A DNA stretch of 64,000 bases from Flavobacteriales bacterium UBA4422 (lineage in GTDB: Bacteria; Bacteroidota; Bacteroidia; Flavobacteriales_G; Salibacteraceae): positions 62,001 through 126,000 of the forward strand of contig DGQE01000039.1 in NCBI GenBank assembly GCA_002389645.1. The letters run 5' to 3'. Within the stretch, counting starts at the first letter, position 1, and every line of letters begins with the position of its first letter. A program made the translations under genes and the position numbers. The notes below the pieces were generated by a model. The model was not told the origin of the DNA and did not search any database. It worked only from the letters and a program-made list of their open reading frames with translations. Below are positions 26,085 through 34,312 of this stretch, piece by piece.

Positions 26085-26813
26085 CTATTCTTGTGCACTC
26101 CAAATCTCCCAGCTCTTGTCGGCCTGTAATTCCAGCATTTCTTGCCCGTTCTTAATGGTGGCACCTGCCAGGCCGCATTTTCTTAAGAAAGCAGTTTTTA
26201 CGGGATTGTAAATAAGGTCAAAGGCGAAATGGTTGTTCGCAATCGCCTCGTATGGAATATCAGGGTGTTCGTCAATATTAGGAAACATACCTAGTGGGGT
26301 GGTGTTGACGATAAGTTGGCATGTTCTAAGCGCTGAAGGAGAAAGGTTATTGTAGTTTAAGTCTCCTGATCGAGATGCGATGCTGTATTCAATGCCCAAC
26401 TGGTCTAAAACGTATTGAATCGTCTGCGAACTACCGCCATTTCCCAAGACAAGAGCTTTTTGAATGTTATCGTCACCAATCAATCGATTCAATGAAGTTC
26501 GAAATCCATATTCATCTGTGTTATATCCAATCAGTCTTCCTTCAACCACGTTCACGCAGTTTACTGACCCAATGGCTTTGGCTTCTGGCGAAAACTCATC
26601 TAAGTATGGAATGATGTTTTGCTTGTGAGGAATGGTAACATTAAAACCCGATAGATTGTGGGTTTTAATAAGCTTGGATAGTTTATTCAGGTCATCAATT
26701 TCAAATGCTTTATAATCAGCGTTTTTAACACCTAAAGTTTGGAATTTTATCTTGAAATATTCAGGTGAAAAAGAGTGGGAGAGTGGAAAGCCTATCAATC
26801 CAAAATGCCTCAC
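26085..26813 (-). CDS. aroE: Shikimate dehydrogenase
   Basis: This 242-residue NADP-dependent enzyme reduces 3-dehydroshikimate to shikimate. The substrate-binding part shows GFPLSHSFSPEYF and GFNVTIPHKQNIIPYLD with the catalytic Lys; the nucleotide fold shows ALVLGNGGSSQTI and NTTPLGMFPN. It is short compared with the enterobacterial enzyme, as usual in Flavobacteriia. Its ATG overlaps the stop of the DUF368 gene by four bases, so it is the third gene of a rhodanese-DUF368-aroE operon. Confidence 0.95.
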   Translation of the reverse strand: MRHFGLIGFPLSHSFSPEYFKIKFQTLGVKNADYKAFEIDDLNKLSKLIKTHNLSGFNVTIPHKQNIIPYLDEFSPEAKAIGSVNCVNVVEGRLIGYNTDEYGFRTSLNRLIGDDNIQKALVLGNGGSSQTIQYVLDQLGIEYSIASRSGDLNYNNLSPSALRTCQLIVNTTPLGMFPNIDEHPDIPYEAIANNHFAFDLIYNPVKTAFLRKCGLAGATIKNGQEMLELQADKSWEIWSAQE

Positions 26814-27781
26814 TTTGCTTGCAGTTTTTTAGACATCATTTCTGCGCCAAATACAGTAAAGAACCCCAGGGCCATAAGCACAATGCAAGCGATTATTTGT
26901 GGGTCATTTCCATATAAGAAATTGTCTTCTAACCCAGAAAACGTACCTGGTAATACACTCTTGCTAAAGATGATTTTCTCTTCGCCATCTTCTTTTACCA
27001 TGGTTTGCAGCACTTCTTGCCATGGCCAAATCTTGTTCAAAGAACCGATAAGAAAGCCTGTAAGCACAGAAAGTGTCATATCATGGTAGTTCTTAAACGT
27101 CCAACTCAAAACACGAGAGAAAACTACCATTCCAACCAACATACCAGATCCAAAAGTTATGAGGATTAGGATTTTGTCTAATTCAAACGTCTTTAAAGCT
27201 TCTTTGATAGCGGGAATTACATACGAGTACATTCCCATCAACAGAAGTATGAAACTCCCTGAGATGCCCGGTAAAAGCAATGCACTGACGGCAATGGCAC
27301 CTGAGATAAAGACATAATACAAAGCTGGATTGCCTGGAGCTGGAACTCCAACAGTGATGAGGTAAGCCACGGCCGCGCCTAAAACGATGGCAAAGATCTT
27401 TTGACCATCCCAAGATTTCACTTCTTTACCCACAAAAAGAGCGCTCACAATAATGAGCCCAAAGAAATAAGACCAAACGAGAAGAGGGTAGGTTTCTAGC
27501 AAATAGGTGATCAAGAAAACACCTATAACAATACCAACCACCATACCGCCAATCAAAGAGCTGAGAAATACTCCGTCTAGCGTTTTCCAAATGCCTTTGA
27601 TTCCGTCCTTTTTAAAACTTACCCAGAGGTCTGGACCAATGGACTTGATTACATTGAGTAATCGCTCGTAAATACCTGTTATGAAAGCAATGGTTCCGCC
27701 AGAAACACCAGGAATAACCTCAGCCATGCCCATGGCAGCGCCTTTGGCTGCGTTCAATAAAATTGACTTGCTATCTTTCAT
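26810..27781 (-). CDS. DUF368 polytopic membrane protein (PopT-type)
   Basis: This 323-residue protein has about eight or nine membrane segments. The N-terminal KGAAMGMAEVIPGVSGGTIAFITG and an internal LLPGISGSFILLLMG form the two inverted PGxSGG/PGxSGS signatures of DUF368. Members of this family (PopT) have been implicated in recycling undecaprenyl phosphate across the membrane, a carrier needed for peptidoglycan and O-antigen. That role is family knowledge; nothing local confirms it. It overlaps the rhodanese gene by one base (TAATG) and aroE by four. Confidence 0.9.
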   Translation of the reverse strand: MKDSKSILLNAAKGAAMGMAEVIPGVSGGTIAFITGIYERLLNVIKSIGPDLWVSFKKDGIKGIWKTLDGVFLSSLIGGMVVGIVIGVFLITYLLETYPLLVWSYFFGLIIVSALFVGKEVKSWDGQKIFAIVLGAAVAYLITVGVPAPGNPALYYVFISGAIAVSALLLPGISGSFILLLMGMYSYVIPAIKEALKTFELDKILILITFGSGMLVGMVVFSRVLSWTFKNYHDMTLSVLTGFLIGSLNKIWPWQEVLQTMVKEDGEEKIIFSKSVLPGTFSGLEDNFLYGNDPQIIACIVLMALGFFTVFGAEMMSKKLQAK

Positions 27782-28095
27782 TAATATGTTGGTATACTAG
27801 GGTCGATCTCTGCTGACCATGCAAGAATTCCCCCTTGAAGATTGGCAACATTATTAAATCCTCTTGCGGTTAGCGCATTAACCACATTGCCTGATCTGCC
27901 GCCTGATTTGCAGTGGATTATTACCTTTTTATCCTTTGAGAGTTGATCAGCTTTTTGAATAATTTCTCCCATCGGAATGTGCTCTGCACCGATATTACAA
28001 AACTCATATTCGTTTTGCTCTCTAACATCAATAACTTGAATGTCTTCTCCTGAGTCCATCATTGCTTTTAACTCTCTTACTGTTACTTCTTTCAT
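27781..28095 (-). CDS. Rhodanese-like domain protein
   Basis: This is a 104-residue single-domain rhodanese. It has DVREQNEYEFCNIGAEHIPMGEI and the active-site loop HCKSGGRS with Cys62, so sulfurtransferase activity is possible. It is cytoplasmic (no signal peptide). It is the first gene of the operon with DUF368 and aroE. A small inverted repeat GAGCCA/TGGCTC sits just upstream at about 28111-28130. The sulfur donor and acceptor are unknown. Confidence 0.92.
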   Translation of the reverse strand: MKEVTVRELKAMMDSGEDIQVIDVREQNEYEFCNIGAEHIPMGEIIQKADQLSKDKKVIIHCKSGGRSGNVVNALTARGFNNVANLQGGILAWSAEIDPSIPTY

Positions 28096-28153
28096 AAAGG
28101 GATGGTTTTTGAGCCATACAAATGTGGCTCTTAAGAATTGGTGTTTTTTTTGA

Positions 28154-29569
28154 TTAATGCTTTTGGCTTAATGATTGAATCAAGAATTGTACATCCTTGC
28201 TTTCAACAGCTTTTGGGTAATAGAGCACAAACTCTTCAATGAGCTCGGGTTCTTGAATAAGTAATTCAACGAGCTTTTCAAAGGCTTCTTCGGTTTTACC
28301 AATACTATACCTATAAATGCATTGGTAGAGTTGAAGCAAAGTGTTCTCAGGAAAATGATCTAATCCTTTGTTGACTACTTCGCCAATCAAATCAGTGTTT
28401 TTGAGTGTCAATGCCAGCTGGGTATAGTCTTCCCACAAGTCTTCTTCAATATAGCCAAACTCAATCGCTTTTTCAAAAGAGGCAGCGCTATCAATTAAAA
28501 GGTCGTACTTCATTTGAAGGCCTGCTAAAAAGCAGTAATAGTCTCCGTTGTCGGGTTCTATTTTGAGGGCTTTGTTGGCATATTCTAATGCTTCAACTTC
28601 TCTTCCTAAATCATCCAACGAGCTGCTGGCTCCAATCCACGCTTCGGCCATTGAATCATCTTTCTTCAATGCTTTTTCAAAATAAACTAAGGCAGCTTTT
28701 GAATCTTCTATGTGGTCATAGCAGTCTCCGATATAGAAATAGATTAAAGAATCTAAAATCTCAAATGCTAATGCTTTTTTATAATGGTCAATTGCTTCAC
28801 CATGACGTTCAAGACGAACCAAGACATTAGCCTTATTGAAATTCGCAGCATGAAACTCTTCATCTATAATAATCACGTAATCAAAAGCGGTGAGAGCTTT
28901 TTCAAACTCACCTAAGGCTTGATAGGCTGCGCCTAAATTAAACCAAGCATGCGCGTTATACGGGTGCTTGTCAATGACTGTTTTGAAATAGGTAACCGCA
29001 GCTGGGTAAGACTTCGTGAGTTCATAACAGTATGCCAATTCATACAATGCGTCCTCGTTTAGTGAATTCGACTCTAGAGCCTTTTGAAGAAATCCGATCG
29101 CTTCTTCGTATTGTTCAAGATTTTGATGCTCAATAGCCAAGTTCATATAAACCACGTCAGGCTCGTCACTCGAACACTTAAGTGCTTCGTGTAAGCTTCT
29201 GATTGCTTTATCGTAATGGCCTGTTTGGCTTAAAATGCTCGCCCGAGTGATGTGAAAGTCTGGGTTGAAGCTTTCAAGTGTTTCTACTTTATTGAGCAGA
29301 TCTAGTGCTTCGCTGTGCTTTTCAGCAAGCGACAACAGTTCAGCCTCTTTAATACTTAGTTGATGGTTGTTGGGGTGTTGAGAATGCGCTGTTTCCACAA
29401 CTTTAAACGCCAAATCAATATGATGATGAACCATGAAATGATCGAGTAATGACTCTAGATCGTCTACTTCATAGTATGATGAAGACCCTTGTTTCACCAT
29501 CTGTTCAAATCGATTTACCAAATCGGTTAGATCGCTTGCGCTAAAGAAATTATCGTCAAATTCTTCCAT
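28154..29569 (-). CDS. TPR-repeat protein
   Basis: This 471-residue soluble protein is made almost entirely of tetratricopeptide repeats (about residues 60-440, roughly ten units such as HAWFNLGAAYQALGEFEKALTAFDYVI and LIYFYIGDCYDHIEDSKAALVYFEKAL). No signal peptide or membrane segment is seen, so it is probably a cytoplasmic scaffold. The N-terminus is acidic (MEEFDDNFFSASDLTDLV). An exact promoter box inside a palindrome lies 17 bases upstream. Its partner is unknown. Confidence 0.88.
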   Translation of the reverse strand: MEEFDDNFFSASDLTDLVNRFEQMVKQGSSSYYEVDDLESLLDHFMVHHHIDLAFKVVETAHSQHPNNHQLSIKEAELLSLAEKHSEALDLLNKVETLESFNPDFHITRASILSQTGHYDKAIRSLHEALKCSSDEPDVVYMNLAIEHQNLEQYEEAIGFLQKALESNSLNEDALYELAYCYELTKSYPAAVTYFKTVIDKHPYNAHAWFNLGAAYQALGEFEKALTAFDYVIIIDEEFHAANFNKANVLVRLERHGEAIDHYKKALAFEILDSLIYFYIGDCYDHIEDSKAALVYFEKALKKDDSMAEAWIGASSSLDDLGREVEALEYANKALKIEPDNGDYYCFLAGLQMKYDLLIDSAASFEKAIEFGYIEEDLWEDYTQLALTLKNTDLIGEVVNKGLDHFPENTLLQLYQCIYRYSIGKTEEAFEKLVELLIQEPELIEEFVLYYPKAVESKDVQFLIQSLSQKH

Positions 29570-29583
29570 ATCTAAGCAGTATG

Positions 29584-29602
29584 ATCAAATTTAGAATTTG
29601 AT
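29584..29602. promoter_or_regulatory. Palindrome over the promoter of the TPR gene
   Basis: ATCAAATT (29584-29591) and AATTTGAT (29595-29602) form a perfect inverted repeat with a 3-base centre. It contains TAAATTTG (29586-29593 on the minus strand), an exact -7 box for the TPR gene whose ATG is at 29569. A dimeric regulator could bind here; equally the symmetry may be chance in AT-rich DNA. Confidence 0.4.
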
Positions 29603-29742
29603 ATACTCGTTCCATTCATTCTCCTTCTACGTTTTCAACAAGCTTCTGAACATAATTGCAAAAGTGATGATTATTCCTACAATACACTGCATTTATCGAC
29701 TTTATTCCTGCTTCTCAGAAATCCAAATCTGAAGGGGAAGTC

Positions 29743-29750
29743 TATCTTTG
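29743..29750 (+). promoter_or_regulatory. -7 box of the glmM operon
   Basis: TATCTTTG is an exact TAnnTTTG match and predicts a start near 29754, about 12 bases before the glmM ATG at 29766. Confidence 0.6.
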
Positions 29751-29765
29751 CACTTTTTGAAATAA

Positions 29766-31151
29766 ATGACACTTATATCCTCCATTTCAGGCACGCGTGG
29801 AACCATCGGTGGGAAACCAGGTTCTAACCTCACGCCAATAGATGCTGTAAATTTCGCAGCAGCTTTTTCAACCTTCATCATTCAGCAATCACGTAAAGAA
29901 AATCCGACTGTTGTAATTGGTCGCGATGCCAGACCATCAGGTGGGTGGCTATCTGATATTGTTAGTGCAACGCTGCAAGCGTCTGGAGTGAATGTAATTG
30001 ACTTAGGTTTGAGTACAACTCCGACAGTAGAAATCGCTGTTCCCGGTTTAAAAGCCGATGGAGGAATTATTCTTACTGCGAGTCATAACCCTGTAGAATG
30101 GAACGCGCTGAAATTACTCAATAGCAAAGGCGAGTTCATTTCAGCAGATCAAGGCAAAGACTTATTGAATACAATAACCCAGGCCGATTTTGATTTTCCT
30201 GATGTTTCTAAAACAGGAAGCTATTCAAAACAGGACGGTTGGATTGAAAAGCATGTTGATCAGATATTAGCTTACGCACTAATCGATGTTGAAGGTATCA
30301 GAAATGCCAATTTGAAAGTAGCAGTAGATCCTGTGAACTCTACTGGAGGTTTGGCTATTCCGGTGTTGTTGGAAAAGCTAGGGGTGAAGCAAGTAGAGAT
30401 GATCAACGGTGATGTCTCGGGCAATTTTGCACACAATCCAGAGCCGCTGAAAGAGCACTTAATTGAAATCTCTGAAAAGGTGGTTGAGCAGAATTGTGAT
30501 TTAGGAATCGTGGTAGATCCGGATGTTGATCGATTAGCCTTGATTTCTGAGAATGGAGAAATGTTTGGCGAGGAATATACCTTAGTAGCTATTGCGGATT
30601 ATTATATGAAGAATAAGGCTGGGGCTACAGTTTCAAACCTTTCTTCTTCGCGTGCATTGAGGGATGTTACTGAACAGGCCGGGCAAGTTTATAGCGCTAG
30701 TGCCGTTGGGGAAGTCAATGTAGTTGTGGAAATGAAGGCTAAGAACGCTGTAATTGGCGGAGAAGGAAATGGAGGAATCATCGTTCCTGATTTACATTAT
30801 GGAAGGGACTCATTGGCGGGAATAGCTTTGTTTTTGAGTCATTACGTGCATGAGGGTAAGAAAATGTCTGAAATGCGCGCTGGATATCCCAACTATGAAA
30901 TGGCAAAGAATAAGATTGCGCTTAATCCAGGTATGAATCCAGATGATCTTATTGAGAAGATGAAGGCACGCTATGCCAATGAAAATGTTAATACTATAGA
31001 TGGATTAAAGATTGACTTTAGTGATGAGTGGGTGCATTTGAGAAAGAGCAATACAGAGCCAATTATTCGGATATACACTGAAAGCAAGAGCAAAGATGCT
31101 GCTGAGGCTTTGGCTAAAAGGATTGAAAACGAACTATCTTCAATGATTTAA
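29766..31151 (+). CDS. glmM: Phosphoglucosamine mutase (phosphohexomutase family)
   Basis: This 461-residue enzyme of the alpha-D-phosphohexomutase family has the N-terminal SGTRGTIGGKPG, the phosphoserine loop TASHNPVEWNALK (Ser106), the metal loop DPDVDRLAL and a sugar-binding GEGNGGI. The C-terminal RKSNTEPIIRIYTES is typical of GlmM, which makes glucosamine-1-phosphate for cell-wall synthesis. Phosphomannomutase specificity cannot be excluded by eye. It heads a plus-strand run with the cysteine desulfurase nine bases later. Confidence 0.9.
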   Translation: MTLISSISGTRGTIGGKPGSNLTPIDAVNFAAAFSTFIIQQSRKENPTVVIGRDARPSGGWLSDIVSATLQASGVNVIDLGLSTTPTVEIAVPGLKADGGIILTASHNPVEWNALKLLNSKGEFISADQGKDLLNTITQADFDFPDVSKTGSYSKQDGWIEKHVDQILAYALIDVEGIRNANLKVAVDPVNSTGGLAIPVLLEKLGVKQVEMINGDVSGNFAHNPEPLKEHLIEISEKVVEQNCDLGIVVDPDVDRLALISENGEMFGEEYTLVAIADYYMKNKAGATVSNLSSSRALRDVTEQAGQVYSASAVGEVNVVVEMKAKNAVIGGEGNGGIIVPDLHYGRDSLAGIALFLSHYVHEGKKMSEMRAGYPNYEMAKNKIALNPGMNPDDLIEKMKARYANENVNTIDGLKIDFSDEWVHLRKSNTEPIIRIYTESKSKDAAEALAKRIENELSSMI

Positions 31152-31160
31152 TAGAATTTT

Positions 31161-32300
31161 ATGGCAATTTATTTAGATAACGCTGCTACAACAGCTCTTG
31201 ATGAAGAGGTGATTCAAGAAATGTTGAAATACATGAGAGAGGATTATGGTAATCCAAGTTCTACACACTCTTTTGGTCGTAAAACAAGAGCTGCTATTGA
31301 TTTAGGAAGAAGAAAGGTAGCAAAGCATATTAATGCAGAGCCAGGTGAGATTGTTTTTACTAGTGGTGGAACGGAAGCTGATAATATGGCGATTCTGTGC
31401 AGTGTTGATGATTTAGGCGTGCAGCATATTATTACTTCTGCCATAGAGCACCATGCAGTTTTATATCCAGTAGAAGTTTTAGCGAAAAGCGGTAAGATTC
31501 GCATGTCTTTGGTAGATATTGATGAGAATGGACACATTAAATTGGACCATTTAGAGGAGTTGCTTCAAACAGAAGAGAAAACGCTCGTTACACTATTGCA
31601 TGCAAATAATGAAATTGGAAATCTACTTCCGTTGAAGGAGGTTAGTGACTTGTGTAAAAAGTACAACGCTTTGCTTCATGCAGACACGGTGCAGACAATT
31701 GCACACTACAAACTTGATGTTAAAGAGCTTGGTGTGCATTTTATGACTTGTGCGGCTCATAAATTTCATGGGCCTAAGGGTGTAGGTTTCTTATACATAA
31801 GCAACGATATAAAGGTGAACCCTCTGATGCGTGGCGGTGGGCAAGAACGCAATATGCGTGCGGGTACAGAAAATGTTTATGGCATTATGGGTCTTGTGAA
31901 AGCACTGGATCTGGCTTATGAGCACCTCGAAGAGCATACTAGTTACATTAAAGGTTTGAAGTCTTATATGATCAAACGCCTCAAAGAGGAGATGCCAGGA
32001 GTTGAGTTTAATGGCGATACGGAAGGAGCGTGCTTATATACTGTATTAAATGTTGCATTACCGGAAACGGATAAGACAGAGATGTTACTTTTCAATTTAG
32101 ATATTGAAGGAATTTCTACTTCGGGTGGAAGTGCATGCAGTTCTGGGTCGAGCATTGGTTCACATGTTGTTGCCGAGCTGAATGTTGGTTCAAATAGACC
32201 CGTTGTGCGATTCTCTTTCAGCAAGTACAATAAAAAGGAAGAGATAGACTTTACTATCGATAAGCTAAAAATGATCTACGAACTTCCTGTAGTTAGCTAG
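31161..32300 (+). CDS. Cysteine desulfurase, NifS/IscS type
   Basis: This 379-residue PLP enzyme removes sulfur from cysteine for Fe-S clusters or tRNA thiolation. Seen are IYLDNAATTALDEEV at the start, HAD (PLP), the Schiff-base lysine in AAHKFHGPKG (Lys201) and the sulfur-accepting Cys326 in SGGSACSSGS. The loop is of the longer IscS-like kind. No isc or suf scaffold genes flank it; the next gene starts immediately after its stop. Confidence 0.93.
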   Translation: MAIYLDNAATTALDEEVIQEMLKYMREDYGNPSSTHSFGRKTRAAIDLGRRKVAKHINAEPGEIVFTSGGTEADNMAILCSVDDLGVQHIITSAIEHHAVLYPVEVLAKSGKIRMSLVDIDENGHIKLDHLEELLQTEEKTLVTLLHANNEIGNLLPLKEVSDLCKKYNALLHADTVQTIAHYKLDVKELGVHFMTCAAHKFHGPKGVGFLYISNDIKVNPLMRGGGQERNMRAGTENVYGIMGLVKALDLAYEHLEEHTSYIKGLKSYMIKRLKEEMPGVEFNGDTEGACLYTVLNVALPETDKTEMLLFNLDIEGISTSGGSACSSGSSIGSHVVAELNVGSNRPVVRFSFSKYNKKEEIDFTIDKLKMIYELPVVS

Positions 32301-33077
32301 ATGTCTGATCGGCTCAGAATAACATTTCTAGGTACGGGTACTTCAATGGGGGTGCCGGTTATTGGCTGTCCATGTGAAGTGTGTCAAAGTAAAGATCCCA
32401 AAGACAATCGACTGAGGAGTAGTGTGCTTATTCAAAAGGGCGATACTAATATCATAATAGATAGCGGTCCTGACTTTCGCTATCAGACGCTAAGAGCAGG
32501 CGTTAAGAGCTTAAGTGCACTTGTATTTACGCATGAGCATAAAGACCATACTGCTGGAATGGATGACGTCAGAGCATTTAACTTTATTCAGAGAAAACCT
32601 GTTGAGGTGTATGCCTCAACTTCTGTGGAGAAAGCACTGAGAAATGAGTTCCACTATGCGTTTTCAGATGTTAAATATCCTGGTGTTCCTGAGATTAGGA
32701 TTAACAACATATCATCTAATGCTAACTTCGAAATTGAAGGGCTGTTGTTTGAGCCCATTCAAGTGTATCATCATAAGCTGCCTGTATTAGGTTTTAGAAT
32801 TGGAGATTTTACCTACATCACGGATGCCAATAGCATTGCAGAAGAAGAGATAGAAAAGGTGAGGGGTACGAAAGTTTTAGTGTTGAACGCGCTCAGAAGA
32901 CAAACACATATCTCTCATTTTACTTTAGATGAGGCGCTTCGCTTGATTGATGAAATAAAGCCAGATAAGGCATACTTAACACATATCAGTCATCAAATGG
33001 GAAAGCACGAGGACGTTTCAAAGGAATTACCGGCCCATGTTTCCATAGCTCATGATCAACTTGAGATTGATCTTTAG
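32301..33077 (+). CDS. MBL-fold metallohydrolase, PhnP-like
   Basis: This 258-residue protein has the metallo-beta-lactamase signature FTHEHKDHTAGMDD (HxHxDH) plus further metal ligands (DSGPDFR, TDANSI, HISH). An N-terminal CPCEVC pair of cysteines resembles the structural zinc site of PhnP-type phosphodiesterases, which act on cyclic phosphate sugars. The substrate here is not established. It begins directly after the cysteine desulfurase stop, so it is co-transcribed, and its end overlaps the convergent dihydroorotase-like gene by four bases. Confidence 0.85.
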   Translation: MSDRLRITFLGTGTSMGVPVIGCPCEVCQSKDPKDNRLRSSVLIQKGDTNIIIDSGPDFRYQTLRAGVKSLSALVFTHEHKDHTAGMDDVRAFNFIQRKPVEVYASTSVEKALRNEFHYAFSDVKYPGVPEIRINNISSNANFEIEGLLFEPIQVYHHKLPVLGFRIGDFTYITDANSIAEEEIEKVRGTKVLVLNALRRQTHISHFTLDEALRLIDEIKPDKAYLTHISHQMGKHEDVSKELPAHVSIAHDQLEIDL

Positions 33078-34312
33078 ATCTTTATTACTTTTCCTTTCAG
33101 TGTCTGGTCTAGGAAAGGTGAGTTACTTGATTTAGAAAACATCGTGCTTGAATTGTATATCCATTCCTTATTTGGGTCGAATAGAGTGAATTGGAATTCT
33201 TTCCCTTCTTCAAGCAGCGGCTGCGATAAATCAAATCTTTTTCTTGGGTTGATGCTCATTGCGTTTACCAACTGATCTAAGCTAATATCATCTCCTAAAT
33301 AGGTGTTATAGGCTGCAAGGGCAGTTTCAAGCATGGTCATTCCGTTATTAGCTTGATCAAACTCTACATCTTTATTTTCTATCAATTCAGGGGTGTGATC
33401 GGCATGGATGATGTCAATTATACCTGCATTGACAGCCTTAATGAGTGCTTTACGGTCAGATTCAGAACGTAGAGGTGGGTTGGTTTTATAAACCGTATCA
33501 AAGTTCTGAAGTTGATCTTCGTTGAAAAGAAGATGGCTTAATGGGACTGAGCAAGAAATGTCAAGACCCTTCTTTTTGGCCTTTTCTATCAATGAGATAC
33601 TTCCTTCTGATGAAATCGCAGATACGTGAAGGCGCGATGCGGAATACTCCAAAAGATAGATATCTCTATTCAGAAGAAGTTCTTCAGCTAGTTTTGGTGT
33701 AGATTTTAACCCTAACGCTGTGTTGGCTGGACTTTCATTCACAATGCCACCTGGCGAAACTCTTTCGTCAAGCGGGAAAGAGTAGACAATCCCATTGAAA
33801 CTTTTTACATAGTCAAGTGCACGCTTCATCATGTTTACATCACTCACCGGGTGTTTAGCATCAGAAAATGCCTTTGCTCCAGCCATGTGCATATCATAGA
33901 TTTCGCTCAAGTCCTGTCCATTTAAACCTTTTGTGATAGCCCCAAGAGCGTGAAGGTTTACGTTTTGCTTTTTGGATGCTTGGTTAATGTAGCTGACACC
34001 ACTTTTTGAATCATTCACTGGGCTGTTATCCGGGAGAAGGAAGAGGTCAGAAAATCCGCCAGATTCAGCGGCTAAGCTTAAACTCTCAAAATCTTCCTTA
34101 TCCTCATTTCCAGGTTCGCCACTATAGCAATGAACGTCCACCAAACCTGGGAAAAGTGACATTCCTTTCGCGTCAATTTCTTGATCGAATGAAGGTGATA
34201 CTTTTGTGTTAATACTTTCAATTAAGCTATTGTTTATTAAAACATTAACTATTTTTCCATGAAGCTTATGTTCAGGGTAACAAAGGGTGGCGTTTTTTAT
34301 ATAGGTTCTCAT
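33074..34312 (-). CDS. Dihydroorotase-like amidohydrolase, one metal ligand missing
   Basis: This 412-residue protein has the dihydroorotase layout: a small beta domain, FPGLVDVHCYSGEPGNEDKEDF, and a later ADHTPE loop. Active enzymes have HxH after the PGLVD segment; here it is H61-C-Y63, so the second histidine is absent. Bacteroidetes often carry such non-canonical PyrC-like proteins, some of which may be non-catalytic partners of aspartate carbamoyltransferase. ATG 34312 (TGATG overlap with the upstream BatA-type gene) was preferred to the TTG one codon earlier. Confidence 0.82.
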   Translation of the reverse strand: MRTYIKNATLCYPEHKLHGKIVNVLINNSLIESINTKVSPSFDQEIDAKGMSLFPGLVDVHCYSGEPGNEDKEDFESLSLAAESGGFSDLFLLPDNSPVNDSKSGVSYINQASKKQNVNLHALGAITKGLNGQDLSEIYDMHMAGAKAFSDAKHPVSDVNMMKRALDYVKSFNGIVYSFPLDERVSPGGIVNESPANTALGLKSTPKLAEELLLNRDIYLLEYSASRLHVSAISSEGSISLIEKAKKKGLDISCSVPLSHLLFNEDQLQNFDTVYKTNPPLRSESDRKALIKAVNAGIIDIIHADHTPELIENKDVEFDQANNGMTMLETALAAYNTYLGDDISLDQLVNAMSINPRKRFDLSQPLLEEGKEFQFTLFDPNKEWIYNSSTMFSKSSNSPFLDQTLKGKVIKI

